A DNA stretch of 64,000 nucleotides from Capsicum annuum (taxonomy: Eukaryota; Streptophyta; Magnoliopsida; Solanales; Solanaceae): NCBI RefSeq assembly GCF_002878395.1, contig NC_061118.1:92426678-92490677 (forward strand). Direction: 5' to 3'. A program made the position numbers and the translations under genes. The notes beneath the pieces were generated by a model. It searched no databases and was not told the DNA's origin. It was given only the letters and a program-made list of their open reading frames with translations. Each line of letters begins with the position of its first letter. Within the stretch, counting starts at the first letter, position 1. Below are positions 11,265 through 22,201 of this stretch, in pieces.

Positions 11265-12176
11265 ATTTTGTCATTTTTTAAGTTAGTTTACACACTTTTG
11301 ATACTCACAAACATATATTTGGTTCTAATATCCAATTCAGATCTTGGGATTACTTTGTTCTTGATTTTGGTTGATAATTCAGTTGAGGACTTTGGTTTTT
11401 ATTCGTTGATTATTATGCTATTTTTTGAATGCTTTCAATTATGAATTCCTTTGATTGTCTCACAAAAATGAAAAGCAATTCCCTTAGCTAGGGTTGTGGG
11501 AACCTTGGCTTAATAATAAAGTAAGGGAAGTTTTCAATCCTTCTTGATTATTATTGTTGAATGCATTATGGTTTGCTTTGATTTTATTGCTTTCTTATTA
11601 ATTGCAAATATTATGATCCAACCTATAATCACTACGAACCCAAAAGAGAGGTAGAGATTGGGAAAATAAGATGATAATGGTGATTTGGAGTTAATTGCCA
11701 AAAAATACTTAAGATGATTAACTTATATCTAATAAACTTGTGACCAAGAGGATATTTATAAAATTGGGGCCTAAGGTAAGGGTTACTAAGGCGATACTCT
11801 GAGAGCAAGAGGAGATGAGTGAAATTCACCAAATGGTGCAGAGAGGCAGATGGTGATACCTAACTTACCATATTCTACATGCGCAACAGTTTAATAGTTG
11901 GACTGAGTATGTTAAGCCTAACAAGTTAAAATCCAGGGGGAACACAAGCCTAGTATTCATTTCTATTGATTACAACCAAAGTTGATATCAATTACTTGTT
12001 CGCGATTAGTGCTATAAACCCCCCATTTACTTTCAGCACTGCCCATTGATTCCAGCAAATGAGAGATATAATTCCACGTATTCCCTTGGAATTCAACCGT
12101 AACTTGAGTTGGGATAAAATATTTTTCTTCAACCACTTTTTATTTAGAGGCGTAGCTTTAGGCGACATCAAAATTT

Positions 12177-12189
12177 TGGCATCGTTGCC
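12177..12189 (+). other. Primer binding site, Asp-tRNA-like (Athila-B)
   Basis: TGGCATCGTTGCC follows the 5' LTR end after six bases. It differs at two bases from the canonical tRNA-Asp site TGGCGCCGTTGCC. This sets the plus orientation of the element. Confidence 0.8.
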
Positions 12190-12890
12190 AAGGAATACGC
12201 TATTGAGTTGTTGAAGTTTTTGGGTTTTTATTTTTTTTAGTTGGTGTACACCAGTGTATGCCTAACAAAAGGAGTCAAGGAAATCCCTTACTCTCACTAT
12301 ATCTGAACCTTAAGAAAATTCTACAGCCAAATCGTACAATGATAGAACACATACGTGATTGCCTGCTTGAAGGGGTTTAGGATAATCCAATGTTGTGCCT
12401 CCTTCTCCTGGAAATGTTCAAAACATTGTAGATAAGAGAAATAAGTAGCTATTATAAAAAGTAACTGAGATCCAAAAGTGGAAGCTAAGGCCTGTCGTAT
12501 AGCTCAGGAGGTAGTGCTGGCGAGGAAAAACTGGCAATTGACAAAAATTTAGGAAAATTAGATAATAATCGAGATAGAGTTTGAGATGGTAGAGATCAAG
12601 TGATCCCAGCATACCAGTACTTACTGACATATGATAAAGAGAAGGATATGGGATACACTGAGATGGCTGAGACAGGAGCCATCATTCCTCCTACTTTGCC
12701 ACCAAGTTCTAGTGCTATGATCCAACTCTTGAACTTAAAAGGTGTGTTTCCGAATTTGGATACGGGTGAAGTAAATATGTATCTTGCTAGTTTTATTGAG
12801 ACCTGCATTTCTTATAATATACATGGGATAGATTGGCGGAACTCAGACTCAGGTATTTCCCTTTTTCAGAGACTGGTGAAGCTTCATTTC

Positions 12891-14825
12891 TGTCATGACC
12901 CAAACCAAAGCCTAATCATAATGGGTATCTCAAGACCTCCATGATCCAGAGACCACCCCCTTAGCCTAACATCTAGAACAACGTGAAGATAAATAATGGA
13001 AGATTACCATAGATGGAAATAAATATAGATAAGACAAAGAAAATCTAATAATCAGAATGAACATCTAACCCACACCCGTCCACAAAAGCCTTTAAACCAA
13101 ACTACCAACCTAGGTTAGGACATGCCCCTACAATGACAAAGAATAATCATAATTCCCAAAATTAGAAAAGAAACCTAATGAAATGGTAAAGCTTTTCGAA
13201 TGATAGAGGCTCACCACTTCATAACAACTCAATTGATATCTGCACCACCTAATGCTATACAGAAATAACAAAAATACTCTAGAACCCTACATCGTGAAAT
13301 AATGCAGCATCCAGGAACAGACAATGGAATAAGAACTGACATATAACTTAGGAAAAATGATAAAATAATGCTATGTAAAAAATTAATCAAAACAACATAC
13401 ACACATTCACACACACACACACACATATATATATAAAGGGTCATGAACATGAGAGTTAAAAACCATTGACCTGGACTGTGTAGCTCTATATGTCCTAAGG
13501 GAACCCACGGTCTATATGGGTTCAGCTCCTCCTATTGAGCGGGCCCTAGGGCGTGTTAGCTGCAAGGACCTACAAAATTCAAAGGAGGTCCAGAGACACC
13601 AAGGCTCCAACCATCCCAAAATATAATGTGTGAACCAAGAACATGGTCATATATACCCCCACACTAGAAAATGTGATTTCCAGTATTGATACCCTTGGGA
13701 CCTCTACCTTCATGGTGAGCTACACAACCCCTTTTAAGCCCAAATTAAAATTGTTTTTTACATAATCCCAACCATAAATCAAGGAGTCTTATATTAAGGC
13801 TTTTACCACTTTGAATTGTCATACCAATTATGCTTGCAAGCTAATCCAGTTATGCCTTTCCAATCTAATTAACCAATTTGATTCCCAAGTTCCATTTTTA
13901 AATCAAAACCATGGCCACCCAAGGCCTTTCAAACCCGTTTTAAACTTTCAGACATTAGTGCAATGGAATAGTTTCAAAAGTGGGTTAATATATGGAAGTT
14001 CCATATTTAAAATAAATGTCATGAAAGGTGGGTTGAGCTTAATAGAAATTTCCAAGCCAAAATCCATCAATTTAGGGAAACCCATGTTCCCTATTTCAAT
14101 TACCATAAAAGTGCATCCATTCCATTCCAAAAACCATTTATCAATGCATGAATGACATATTCAAAACATGGGAAAACTATTCTAATAGTAAACAACCAAA
14201 ATCCCTCAACCTAATTCAAACCCATAATTTAATCACTTGAATAATAATTAAACATATGACCTAGTATAAGATTTCATGTTAGGTATGAGAGACATTCCTA
14301 AAACATACAAGAATTTAGAAGAAATATAGAGTTTGAAGCTTAAAGGTTGAATTCCTTGTTAACCTTAGTTTTCTCTTGACTTAGGATTTAAAGGTGAGAG
14401 AGTAGTGTTTGATGTTTATAACTGATGTTAAAAGGGTACTTTAGAAGTTTTTAATTCATGAGGAATAGTGTATAGGTAGAAAATTCCAAAGAGCCCCCAA
14501 TTAAAATGTGCTAGAAAAATTAGGAATAGTCATTACGGGTTAGGTAATGACTCGTGAAGTCATACCATGAGGTTTTACATAGACTGTTACCTGGGGATCA
14601 AATTTTTGACCCCTCATTGTTATGGTTACAAATAATTCACCACAACTTATGACCTGGCCTAACGACTTGTAATCAAAGCAAAAACCTTAGGCAACCTTAC
14701 TATTCTGATGATGAGTCCCACCCTACAACTTGTGATGACTGATACCAACTTGTCGTCTGGGTCGTAGTCATGGTATTGTTGTCAACAATCCAAAAATTTT
14801 AGAGTCCAAAACTTAGGGTATTACA
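12891..14825 (-). mobile_element. Solo LTR inside Athila-B gag
   Basis: 1935 bases running TGTCATGACC to GGGTATTACA on the plus strand. On the minus strand it reads TGTAATACCC to GGTCATGACA, a standard TG...CA LTR. The gag reading frame stops at its left edge and resumes at its right edge with only a short gap, which defines it as an insertion. No internal region or second LTR is present, so it is a solo LTR left by recombination between two LTRs. Flanks are ATTTC and ATTAT; no clean duplication. It includes a CA/TA microsatellite. Open frames within it (13229-13450, 13811-14155) have no recognisable features. Confidence 0.78.
13396..13436. repeat. (CA)n(TA)n microsatellite
   Basis: A run of CA dinucleotides followed by TA dinucleotides inside the solo LTR. 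It accounts for the open frame called over 13229-13450. Confidence 0.9.
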
Positions 14826-16144
14826 ATTATGGTTAGGGAAGATTACTCGAGGATCGATTACTACTTGGAATGAATTCGTAGGAACTTTTTAGACTATTTA
14901 TTTCCTTCGCTTAGAATATTGTAGTTAAAGAATGAGATATATAACTTTAGGAAGCTACATTCTAAGTTAATGTATGATATTGGTTCTGGTTTAATAAGAA
15001 GTTGAACATGGTACCCAATCATCGTATTTTAGGGACAAACTTATTTGAGATACTTTATAGAGCCCTGAACATCAGTTCCAAAGCTATGGCAGATACAATC
15101 ACCAGAGGAGCTTTCATGCATTTATGCTGGGAAGTAGCATCTGATATGCTAGACTAGATCTCTCTCACCAACTGAGGGTGGCATACTCAAGAGGTAGAGA
15201 AAAGTGTTGGCAGATATTCCATTGGGTCTTCTGACGACCCTAGAGTGGGTGATGATTCTGTGGTATAAGAGATTACACAGCTTAGAACTAATATTAGGTT
15301 ATTGATGAAGTAGTTCACAAAGTGAATTCTAAGAAGGTGAATACAGTAGGGTCACAGGGTGTAGCCTATAGATTATATGAGGCTGACTTGGAAGAGGAGG
15401 CTAAGTAACTTGATCGATAAATAACAGGTTTCCAAGCTAAGGTGAGAGGAAAACAAGGTAAAAAATATAATAAAGATAGATACAGAGATTGCAGTAGGGA
15501 GTATGATGGTGACTGGAGAAGAAAAGATGACAGGAGAAGGGAGATAGGTATGTTTTATAGAGCAGTTGGGAGACTGAGTCGATAATGGAGGTGATGTTGT
15601 CCAAGCTTGTTAAGGGTCAAGAAAGTCAGGATACTTGCCTTAAGGAGATTAGGGAAGATATCTCAATATTGACCTAAAAGGTTGAATTGCATGCAACTGC
15701 AATAAAATAATTAGAACAATAGTTTGGGTAGATGTTTGTAAATTTAAATCAGAGGCAGCTGGGTACTCTTTTGATCAACACATTGAAAAATCCTATGAAT
15801 GGTGGTCATTGTCAAGCTATCACTACTTGGAGTGGTAAGTCTACAGTCGATCCCCCTTTGCCTACTGTTGATGTGCTGAGGAATGATAGTACTATGGTCG
15901 ATGAGACATCTGCCTTAGTGTAGAACAAGGAGACATGGGTTGATGTTAGTGCCGATGAGGATAAAGGTAAGGGCAAGGTCGATGAACCTATAGTAAAGAA
16001 AATTCCATGACCTTCCCACCCTTTCCTCAAAGGATGAAGCAAAAAAAGTAAGAAGAAAAGTTCAAAAATGTCATTGCCATACTGAAAATGTTTAACTTGA
16101 ACATCACACTTCTTGAGGCTTTGGAACAGATGCATGGCCACATC

Positions 16145-16238
16145 GTGCCGCGATGTTAAATCTAGCGTTGGGTGGGAGGCAACCCACCATTATAGTGTTC
16201 ACATTATTTTCCCTTTTTAGGTAAAATAGCATGAGGAA
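16145..16238 (+). other. Post-pol motif directly after gag, then left target site of Ogre-B
   Basis: Contains GCCGCGATGTTAAATC and GGGAGGCAACCCACC. From memory this motif sits after integrase in related Solanaceae Athila-like elements. Here it lies immediately after gag, marking the site of the pol deletion. The stretch ends with AGGAA (16234-16238), the left copy of the Ogre-B target duplication. Confidence 0.5.
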
Positions 16239-18972
16239 TGTTTTGCAGAAATTTTGACTTTTTTAGAGTTGCCACTTAATTTATTTGAAAAGGAATTAAG
16301 AAAACCTTTATACTATACTTTAAATGATCCAAAATAGAAAAATCATTTAAATTTGAAGATTCTAAGTAAGCTGTTCCTATTAACATTTTAGGAAGGTTTT
16401 AAGGAACCTAAAACTTCCGCTAACTTGCAGTTATCCGGACTGTTTGAAAACTATCATTGACTAACTTTGAAAAAGAGAATTTGGTTTTTGAAAAGAAAGT
16501 GATTTTAGGAAAAGATTTGTATAAAAAATAAGTTTTGATGACTTAATAGGGGATTTAACCAAGTGTAAGCAAATGAAAAGCAAATAAGCACATAAAAGGG
16601 GAAAGGGAGGAGAAGAAATAAATGATTTGGGCTCATAAGCCTAAAACCATCACCCTGTCCTAATCTAATTGGGCTTTTGGCCCATTTTTCACCTGTATTA
16701 GTTTACAACTTTGGCTTCGAGGCTCCAAATAAATGAATAAGTAAAAGATTAAATGAATAAATAAAAAAAGACAATAATAAAAATCGAGACTTTTCAAGTC
16801 TCTTAGTGACCTCATCAATGGGTTTTGACCCAATTTCTTTCTTCGTCTATCTTCTAGCCCCCGCACGCCATATAATCAACTTTGGATTTAGACTTCAAAC
16901 TTGACTCAAAGAGGTAGACCTTATTGGCCCATTACGAAATGCAAGAGGAGAGGAGTCCATTTGGACTCGAGATATTTTTTGCATGCAAAGAAAAGATAAA
17001 GAAATTAATATACGTTCAAGGCATAAAAGTGACATAATTCAAAGCAAAAGAAAATATCATGAATCAATTTTTAAATTACAATGATATGCACACTTGAATA
17101 CGTATAACAAGAGTGAGAGTCAATAGATATAATTCAAAGCAAAGACATCCACTTGCATGCCTCATGATTTATGTTCATATTAAGAGTGAATAAAGGTAAA
17201 AGGAAGAAGGCCATATTCAATGAATTAATGTGAGAAACAAACAACGTAAGCTAGCGAAAGTAAAGAGATGAGGGCGCAAGAAAAATACTCATGACTTCTT
17301 AAATTGAACAAACATATACACTATTCCATATAACAAAAGAAAATAAAGGTTAACTTTTCAAGAAAGAGAATCATTAAATTTCAATTAAGGCGACATTAAC
17401 AAAAATTCATACATCTAAATTACAACCAACATTTTATGAAAAACGTGTAACGACCTATGGTTTATATTTTTAAGACATCGTTGATTCTCTTTTGATATTA
17501 TGAATAAAAGAGAGACATGAATAAAGTCTTTACATACACAAAGAGAAAATATAACAATCCGGAGTAAGAAAATAAGAATAAGTTTAGCATCTCTAAAAGT
17601 GAAATATCGTTTAAAAATCATACTATGCATGAGTCTAAAATCTCCAAATAATTCTATTTACCACAAAAGTCCAAACTTTCTCATCATTTTGACAAGACAA
17701 CATGCGAACAAAAGAGGAATAAACATCTTGGATGAAAAATAAAGTTAGCACTTCATCTCTTATATGAGAATTTTGAAAAACATTAAAATAATTAGCAAAT
17801 AAATGACAAATTCTTGACTTAACTAATTACTATTTTTATTAAGGCGAAACAACAATAATAACTATTTTTCAAACATAAAAGAAACAACTTTACATACTAA
17901 AACAAACATATCCTCCAATAATGAATTTAAACAAGACATGAGTTCGTCTTTTGAGCAAAGATCAAAACTTTATACATAACAATCAAAGAATAAAGTCAAA
18001 AAAAATAATCAATATTAACTATTCTTTTCAACATAAAGGAAATAACTTTACATGCTAAAATCAAGCATATCTAGCAACAATAAGTTTAAACAAGACATGG
18101 GTATGTTTTTCAAGCAAAGATCTTAACTTTATCCAAAATAATTAAACAATAAGGTCAAAAAATAAAACAATCAATATTAACTATTCTTTTCAACATAAAG
18201 AAAATAATTTTACATGCTAAAAATAAATATATCTACCAACAATGAGTTTAAACAAGACATGGGCATATTTTTCAAGTAAAGATCTAAACATTATCCAAAA
18301 TAATCAAAGAATAAGGTGAAAAAGTGAAACAATCAATATTAACTATTCTTTTCAACATAAAGAAAATAACTTTACATCCTAAAAACAAACATATCTACCA
18401 ACAATCGGTTTAAACAAGACATGAGTATGTTTTCCAAGCAAAGATCTAAACTTTATCCAAAATAATCAATGAATAAGGTGAAAAGGCGAAAAAATCAATA
18501 TTAACTATTCTTTTGAATAAAAAAAAAAACTTTACATGCTAAAAACAAACATATCCACCAACAACAAATTTAAACAAAGCATAATTACATCTTTTAAGTA
18601 AAGATTGAACCTTATCTACAAACTTTTAATTCCAAGCTTCTTGATTTAATAAAATCAAATGTGTATTTATCCAAATAAATTATTTTGATAATAAATTATA
18701 TTAAAATTAGGATTTTAATTGTTATATTTATTTTCAAAATAATTCTTAATTAAAATTCAATATTCCATAGAATAAATATTTAAGTAATCAAATTATATAG
18801 TCTTGTATAACTGAACACGATAATATATAACTGCTACTTAAAATGACAAAATTACGTACAAAAAATATTTAGAAATTTTTTTATTCGAATGAAATAAATA
18901 TTTCAATTTTATTAAAAACCGAAGAAACTCAGGATTAAATTTAGCGTGGAGGAAAAAAATTAGGTGTCAACA
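16239..18972 (-). mobile_element. 3' LTR of Ogre-B (shortened)
   Basis: 2734 bp, TGTTTTGCAG to GGTGTCAACA on the plus strand. It aligns along its length with 28592-32017 but lacks roughly 690 bases, corresponding to about 31030-31680 of the other LTR, including the TATA box. It contains five 162-bp tandem units. Confidence 0.87.
17861..18640 (-). repeat. 162-bp tandem repeat, 3' LTR copy
   Basis: Units begin at 17861, 18018, 18180, 18342 and 18504, recognised by 'actattcttttcaacataaa' and 'aataatcaaagaataaggt'. Spacing is 157, 162, 162 and 162 bases. The last unit is cut by the LTR deletion. Confidence 0.88.
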
Positions 18973-18984
18973 ACTGCCCCCTCT
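18973..18984 (-). other. Polypurine tract of Ogre-B
   Basis: The minus strand reads AGAGGGGGCAGT directly before the 3' LTR start TGTTGACACC; this is the plus-strand primer site for reverse transcription. Confidence 0.78.
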
Positions 18985-20262
18985 ATTTGGGTAGGGTAGA
19001 TGTAAGTAACCCTAAGCAAAGGGAGGTTGACGTTTCTAATTTTTGTCTGACCATAAATTTAAATCTGAAAGAGGTTGGCTTTCACACGAGTTTCATAGAG
19101 TTATGGAAGTACCTCGGTATCAAGTTTCCTACAAATCTCAGATTACATGAGAATTCAGGCCACTTGTAGTTCATAAAGCTTGATTTAGAGCATGATTTTT
19201 AAAAGATTCTCCAGTTATCTCGGTTTTAGAGTTTTTGGTAAAATCAAAAAGTCGGAGAATAAAGTGATTTGGGGGGAAGGTTGGAATACAATTGAGTTTG
19301 CAACAAAGAGCCCAGCCTACATATCCCCACGACTCAGGGAATCTGACTGCTTGTACTTTGACTCGATCGGTAGAAAAGATAGTCTTTTATTTTAGACGAT
19401 CTTTGATTCGGGATGAGTGACAAGTTGATCGAGTTGCGAAAAAAGGCTTGTAACCTCTTAACCATGAATGTGAGATCCTTCACAACCATAGACAATAAAT
19501 TACTAGGACATAATTTCTAAAACTCTAAGTATGTTGTCACCTGGATTTGAAAGAAAGAGAAGGTTACTCTCGGGATGAGTTTAGAAATATCCCGAAGGTG
19601 AAGGTGAAACCAGAATATTCCAAAATACCCACATACCTTCTAATAGAGATGTGGTTGGATGGTGGTGGCGATCATCCTTTTGCTCACATCTAAAGAGTTT
19701 GACGTCCCTCCCTAGACTATGTCCCATTTTACTGCTAAGAAAGAGTTTCACGTTGTGCTGCATCCTATCTGGAGTTGTCCACACCTGTGGATTTGATTTG
19801 ATAGTTTCATTCTCTTAGATGTTTTCTGCAATGTCTCAATCAAAAATCATTAGTTGACAATGTCTCAATCAAAAATCATTAGTTCTCAATATAATTCATG
19901 AAAGAGGTATATAGTCTTTACCATATCTCCACGTGAGTTGTCACCTGTAAAGCGAAGTCATCCTTTCATGTAACTATTTGGAAGGAAATAACTTGCAACA
20001 ATATATACAACAACCCTCTTGGTTGTCGTATAATTACCTCATTTTTCAGTTGAATATATCTTTAAAGTGGGGTGGCCCTTTTGGATATCGACAACACTTT
20101 ATGTAGAACGGTCTTCAAAACCATGTAATCTTATGCTGATGCGGTAACCTTTTGTTCACCTATAATTCTTGTCATATGTAGCATTATAACATCCCCAGTT
20201 ATTGATAATATTTCTTCCCATATGACCCTCGGGTAAGTCTTATGCATTTTTTGTATCTATAC
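18985..20262 (-). other. Ogre-B 3' untranslated tract, part 1
   Basis: Non-coding internal sequence near the 3' LTR. Open frames here (18987-19395, 19581-19784) have no family features. It contains a perfect 29-bp tandem duplication at 19829-19886. No other structure noted. Confidence 0.5.
19829..19886. repeat. 29-bp tandem duplication
   Basis: Two adjacent copies (19829-19857 and 19858-19886) differ only in the last two bases. A recent local duplication. Confidence 0.85.
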
Positions 20263-20825
20263 GACTTATAGATTTCCCTTGAATTGTCAATTTTGGATAA
20301 TCTCGCGTATTATTTGATGTTGGATACGAGGTGATTTATAGATATCCTTTGAATTTATAACTTCTAGGTGATCCTGCACATTATCCGACCTTGGATAAGA
20401 GATGGCTTACAGATATCCCTCCCATCGCTAGCTCTCAGGTGTTCCTGCACATCATTCAACCTTGGATACAATATGACTTATAGATATCTCTCAAATTCCT
20501 ACTCTTTAGGTAATCCTACACATAATTGATCTTGGATATGACACAGCTTATAGAGAACCCTTGGACTTATCAATTTGATAATCTCGCATATTCTCCGACA
20601 AGGATTTAGTTGCGATTTATGGATAACCTTCGGACTACCAATTTTTGGGTAAACTTTCACACTATCTGGTTAGGATGACGTTGTGGGTTACGGATGACCT
20701 ATGGGATATCAACTCATAGATAATCTTACATGCTATCGTATTTCAAATAATATGACTTATAGATAACCCTCAAATTGTCAACTTTTAGGAAATCTTATAT
20801 ATCACTCGTCTTCAGATACTGATTT
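20263..20825 (-). repeat. Degenerate ~70-bp tandem array, 8 units
   Basis: Units are recognised by variants of 'gacttatagataaccctc' at 20263, 20333, 20404, 20475, 20545, 20614, 20685 and 20754 (spacing 69-71). They share 'aatctcgcacattatc'-like and 'ccttggatacga'-like segments. Directly adjoins the 56-bp array. Confidence 0.8.
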
Positions 20826-20834
20826 ATAAAATTA

Positions 20835-21338
20835 TAAGATATCCTCAATGCCAGCATTTGTGTCTCACATGTCAACAAATTTTAAATATTGATGATATCC
20901 TCGACGCCAACATTTGTGTCTCGCGTGTCAACATATATTAGATGTTGATGATATCCTTGACGCTAGCATTTATGTCTCATGTGTCAACAGATATTAGATG
21001 CTGATGATATCCTCGATGCCAGTATTTATGTCTCGTGTGTCAACAGATTTTGCATGCTGATGATATCCTCAATGCTAGGGTTTGTGTCTCGCGTGTCAAC
21101 AAATATTAAATGCTGATGATATCCTCGATGCCAGCATTTGTGTCTCGTGTGTCAACAGATATGAAATGCTGATGATATTTTCGATGCTAGCATTTATGTC
21201 TTGTGTGTCAACATAGATTAAATGCTGATAATATCCTCGATGTCAGCATTTGTGTCTCGCGTGTCAACAAATATTAAATGCTGATGATATCCTCAGTGCC
21301 AGCGTTTGTATCTCGTATGTCAACAAATATTAAATGGT
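20835..21338 (-). repeat. 56-bp tandem array, 9 units
   Basis: Units start with 'gatgatatcctcgatgcc' at 20835, 20891, 20947, 21003, 21059, 21115, 21171, 21227 and 21283. Spacing is exactly 56 bases throughout, with few indels. Each unit has an ATGCTG...CAGCAT inverted repeat and a 'tctcgcgtgtcaaca' segment. It lies between the (missing) pol and the 3' LTR of Ogre-B, where plant Ogre elements are known to carry variable tandem arrays. Confidence 0.92.
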
Positions 21339-22198
21339 GATATTCCTTTATGTAATGGCCCTCTTGGCAATGAAAATGATTTCACCTATGTCCGTTTGTC
21401 TGTATTTTTGCTTTCCACATGTACCTGCACTCAATGTAGATAGTTAGTAAATACGATACCGCTCTCACTGGCGACCATAGTTAAATTTGTAAAAGTTTAA
21501 ATGTCATATACTCGGCATCATAATTGGAATGGTTTATTCCACTATTTATTCTTTTTCAAAGAAGTATTTAAATAGCAGACCCACTAGATATAAATGAATG
21601 GGTAAAATCCCCTTTTAGGGTCAGTCAAATACCGTTCTTTTCGCTTTAATAAATTTTGAGGAAGAATTTCCACTCTTCTTCCTATTGATTGATCCTTTTA
21701 ATTGTTGTATTTACTGTGTTGACTCCTTTGAATGCACCTGCGCTCAAAGTAAATATTTAATAGACACAAAGTTTCTTATGCTAACGACTGCTTTTATATA
21801 AAGAATTCTAAATACAATATTCATAAAGAAGATAAGGCGCCTTTGTTATTCCTTCATAGATAATTTAAAAGGACCTCGATATGGGTATTAAACCCGTCTT
21901 TGGGGCTACCCGAAAATACCGTTCTTGAGCATTATGTGCTTTGGTGTGGCTCGAAACCCGCTTGGAGATTTTTTTTTAAAAAAGATTTTCATTTTTGTGT
22001 ATTGATCCCTGCATCCACAGAAAAATGATTAATTTTTTGAATCAAACTACTCCGTGTTGACCTTCTTCGATCTTGGTTTGCTCCTCACCATCTTTTGGGT
22101 ACTCCGTCATGTTGGGACTTCCACCCTGGCTCTCCATCCCAATAGATGCTTAGGAAATTACTAAGAAAGAAGATTTGCATGGATTTTTGAAAGTAATC
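21339..22198 (-). other. Ogre-B 3' untranslated tract, part 2
   Basis: Non-coding sequence between the 56-bp array and the TIR element. No convincing open frame or repeat seen. Confidence 0.5.
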
Positions 22199-22201
22199 TT
22201 A

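Larger units (their letters stand above)
10738..12170 (+). mobile_element. 5' LTR of Athila-B
   Basis: A 1433-bp LTR. Its start CGATGTGC aligns with TGATATCC of the 3' LTR, so the initial TG has decayed to CG. It ends GACATCA directly before the primer site. It contains an inverted-repeat cluster (10909-11193) and a TATA box (11254-11264), and shares long blocks with 36939-38367, such as 'aaatatgcaagtta' and 'cttgggattactttgttctt'. Confidence 0.85.
12258..16156 (+). pseudogene. gag: Athila-like gag, split by solo LTR, many stops
   Basis: A likely start is the ATG at 12258 (MPNKRSQGNP). Frames then show GAIIPPTLPPSSSAMIQLLN (near 12675) and LNLKGVFPNLDTGEVNMYLA (near 12730), matching the Athila-A gag core. 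The solo LTR at 12891-14825 interrupts the core. It resumes with WLGKITRGSITTWNEF near 14830, then ITRGAFMHLCWEVASDML near 15100, a basic/Arg-rich stretch near 15450, GHCQAITTWSGKS near 15800 and NITLLEALEQMHG near 16100. This is the full gag order of Athila-like polyproteins up to the start of the protease region. Stops are frequent. Right after it comes a short motif that normally follows pol in such elements, so pol has been deleted. Confidence 0.82.

Noticed and set aside
13229..13450. Open frame with Cys/Val repeats
   Set aside because: Comes from the CA/TA microsatellite in the solo LTR.
12886..14830. A target duplication for the solo LTR
   Set aside because: Flanks ATTTC and ATTAT share only three of five bases; the insertion is supported by the gag interruption, not by these bases.
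20835..21338. CRISPR-like regularly spaced repeats
   Set aside because: Whole 56-bp units repeat without unique spacers and this is plant retrotransposon DNA; it is a tandem minisatellite.
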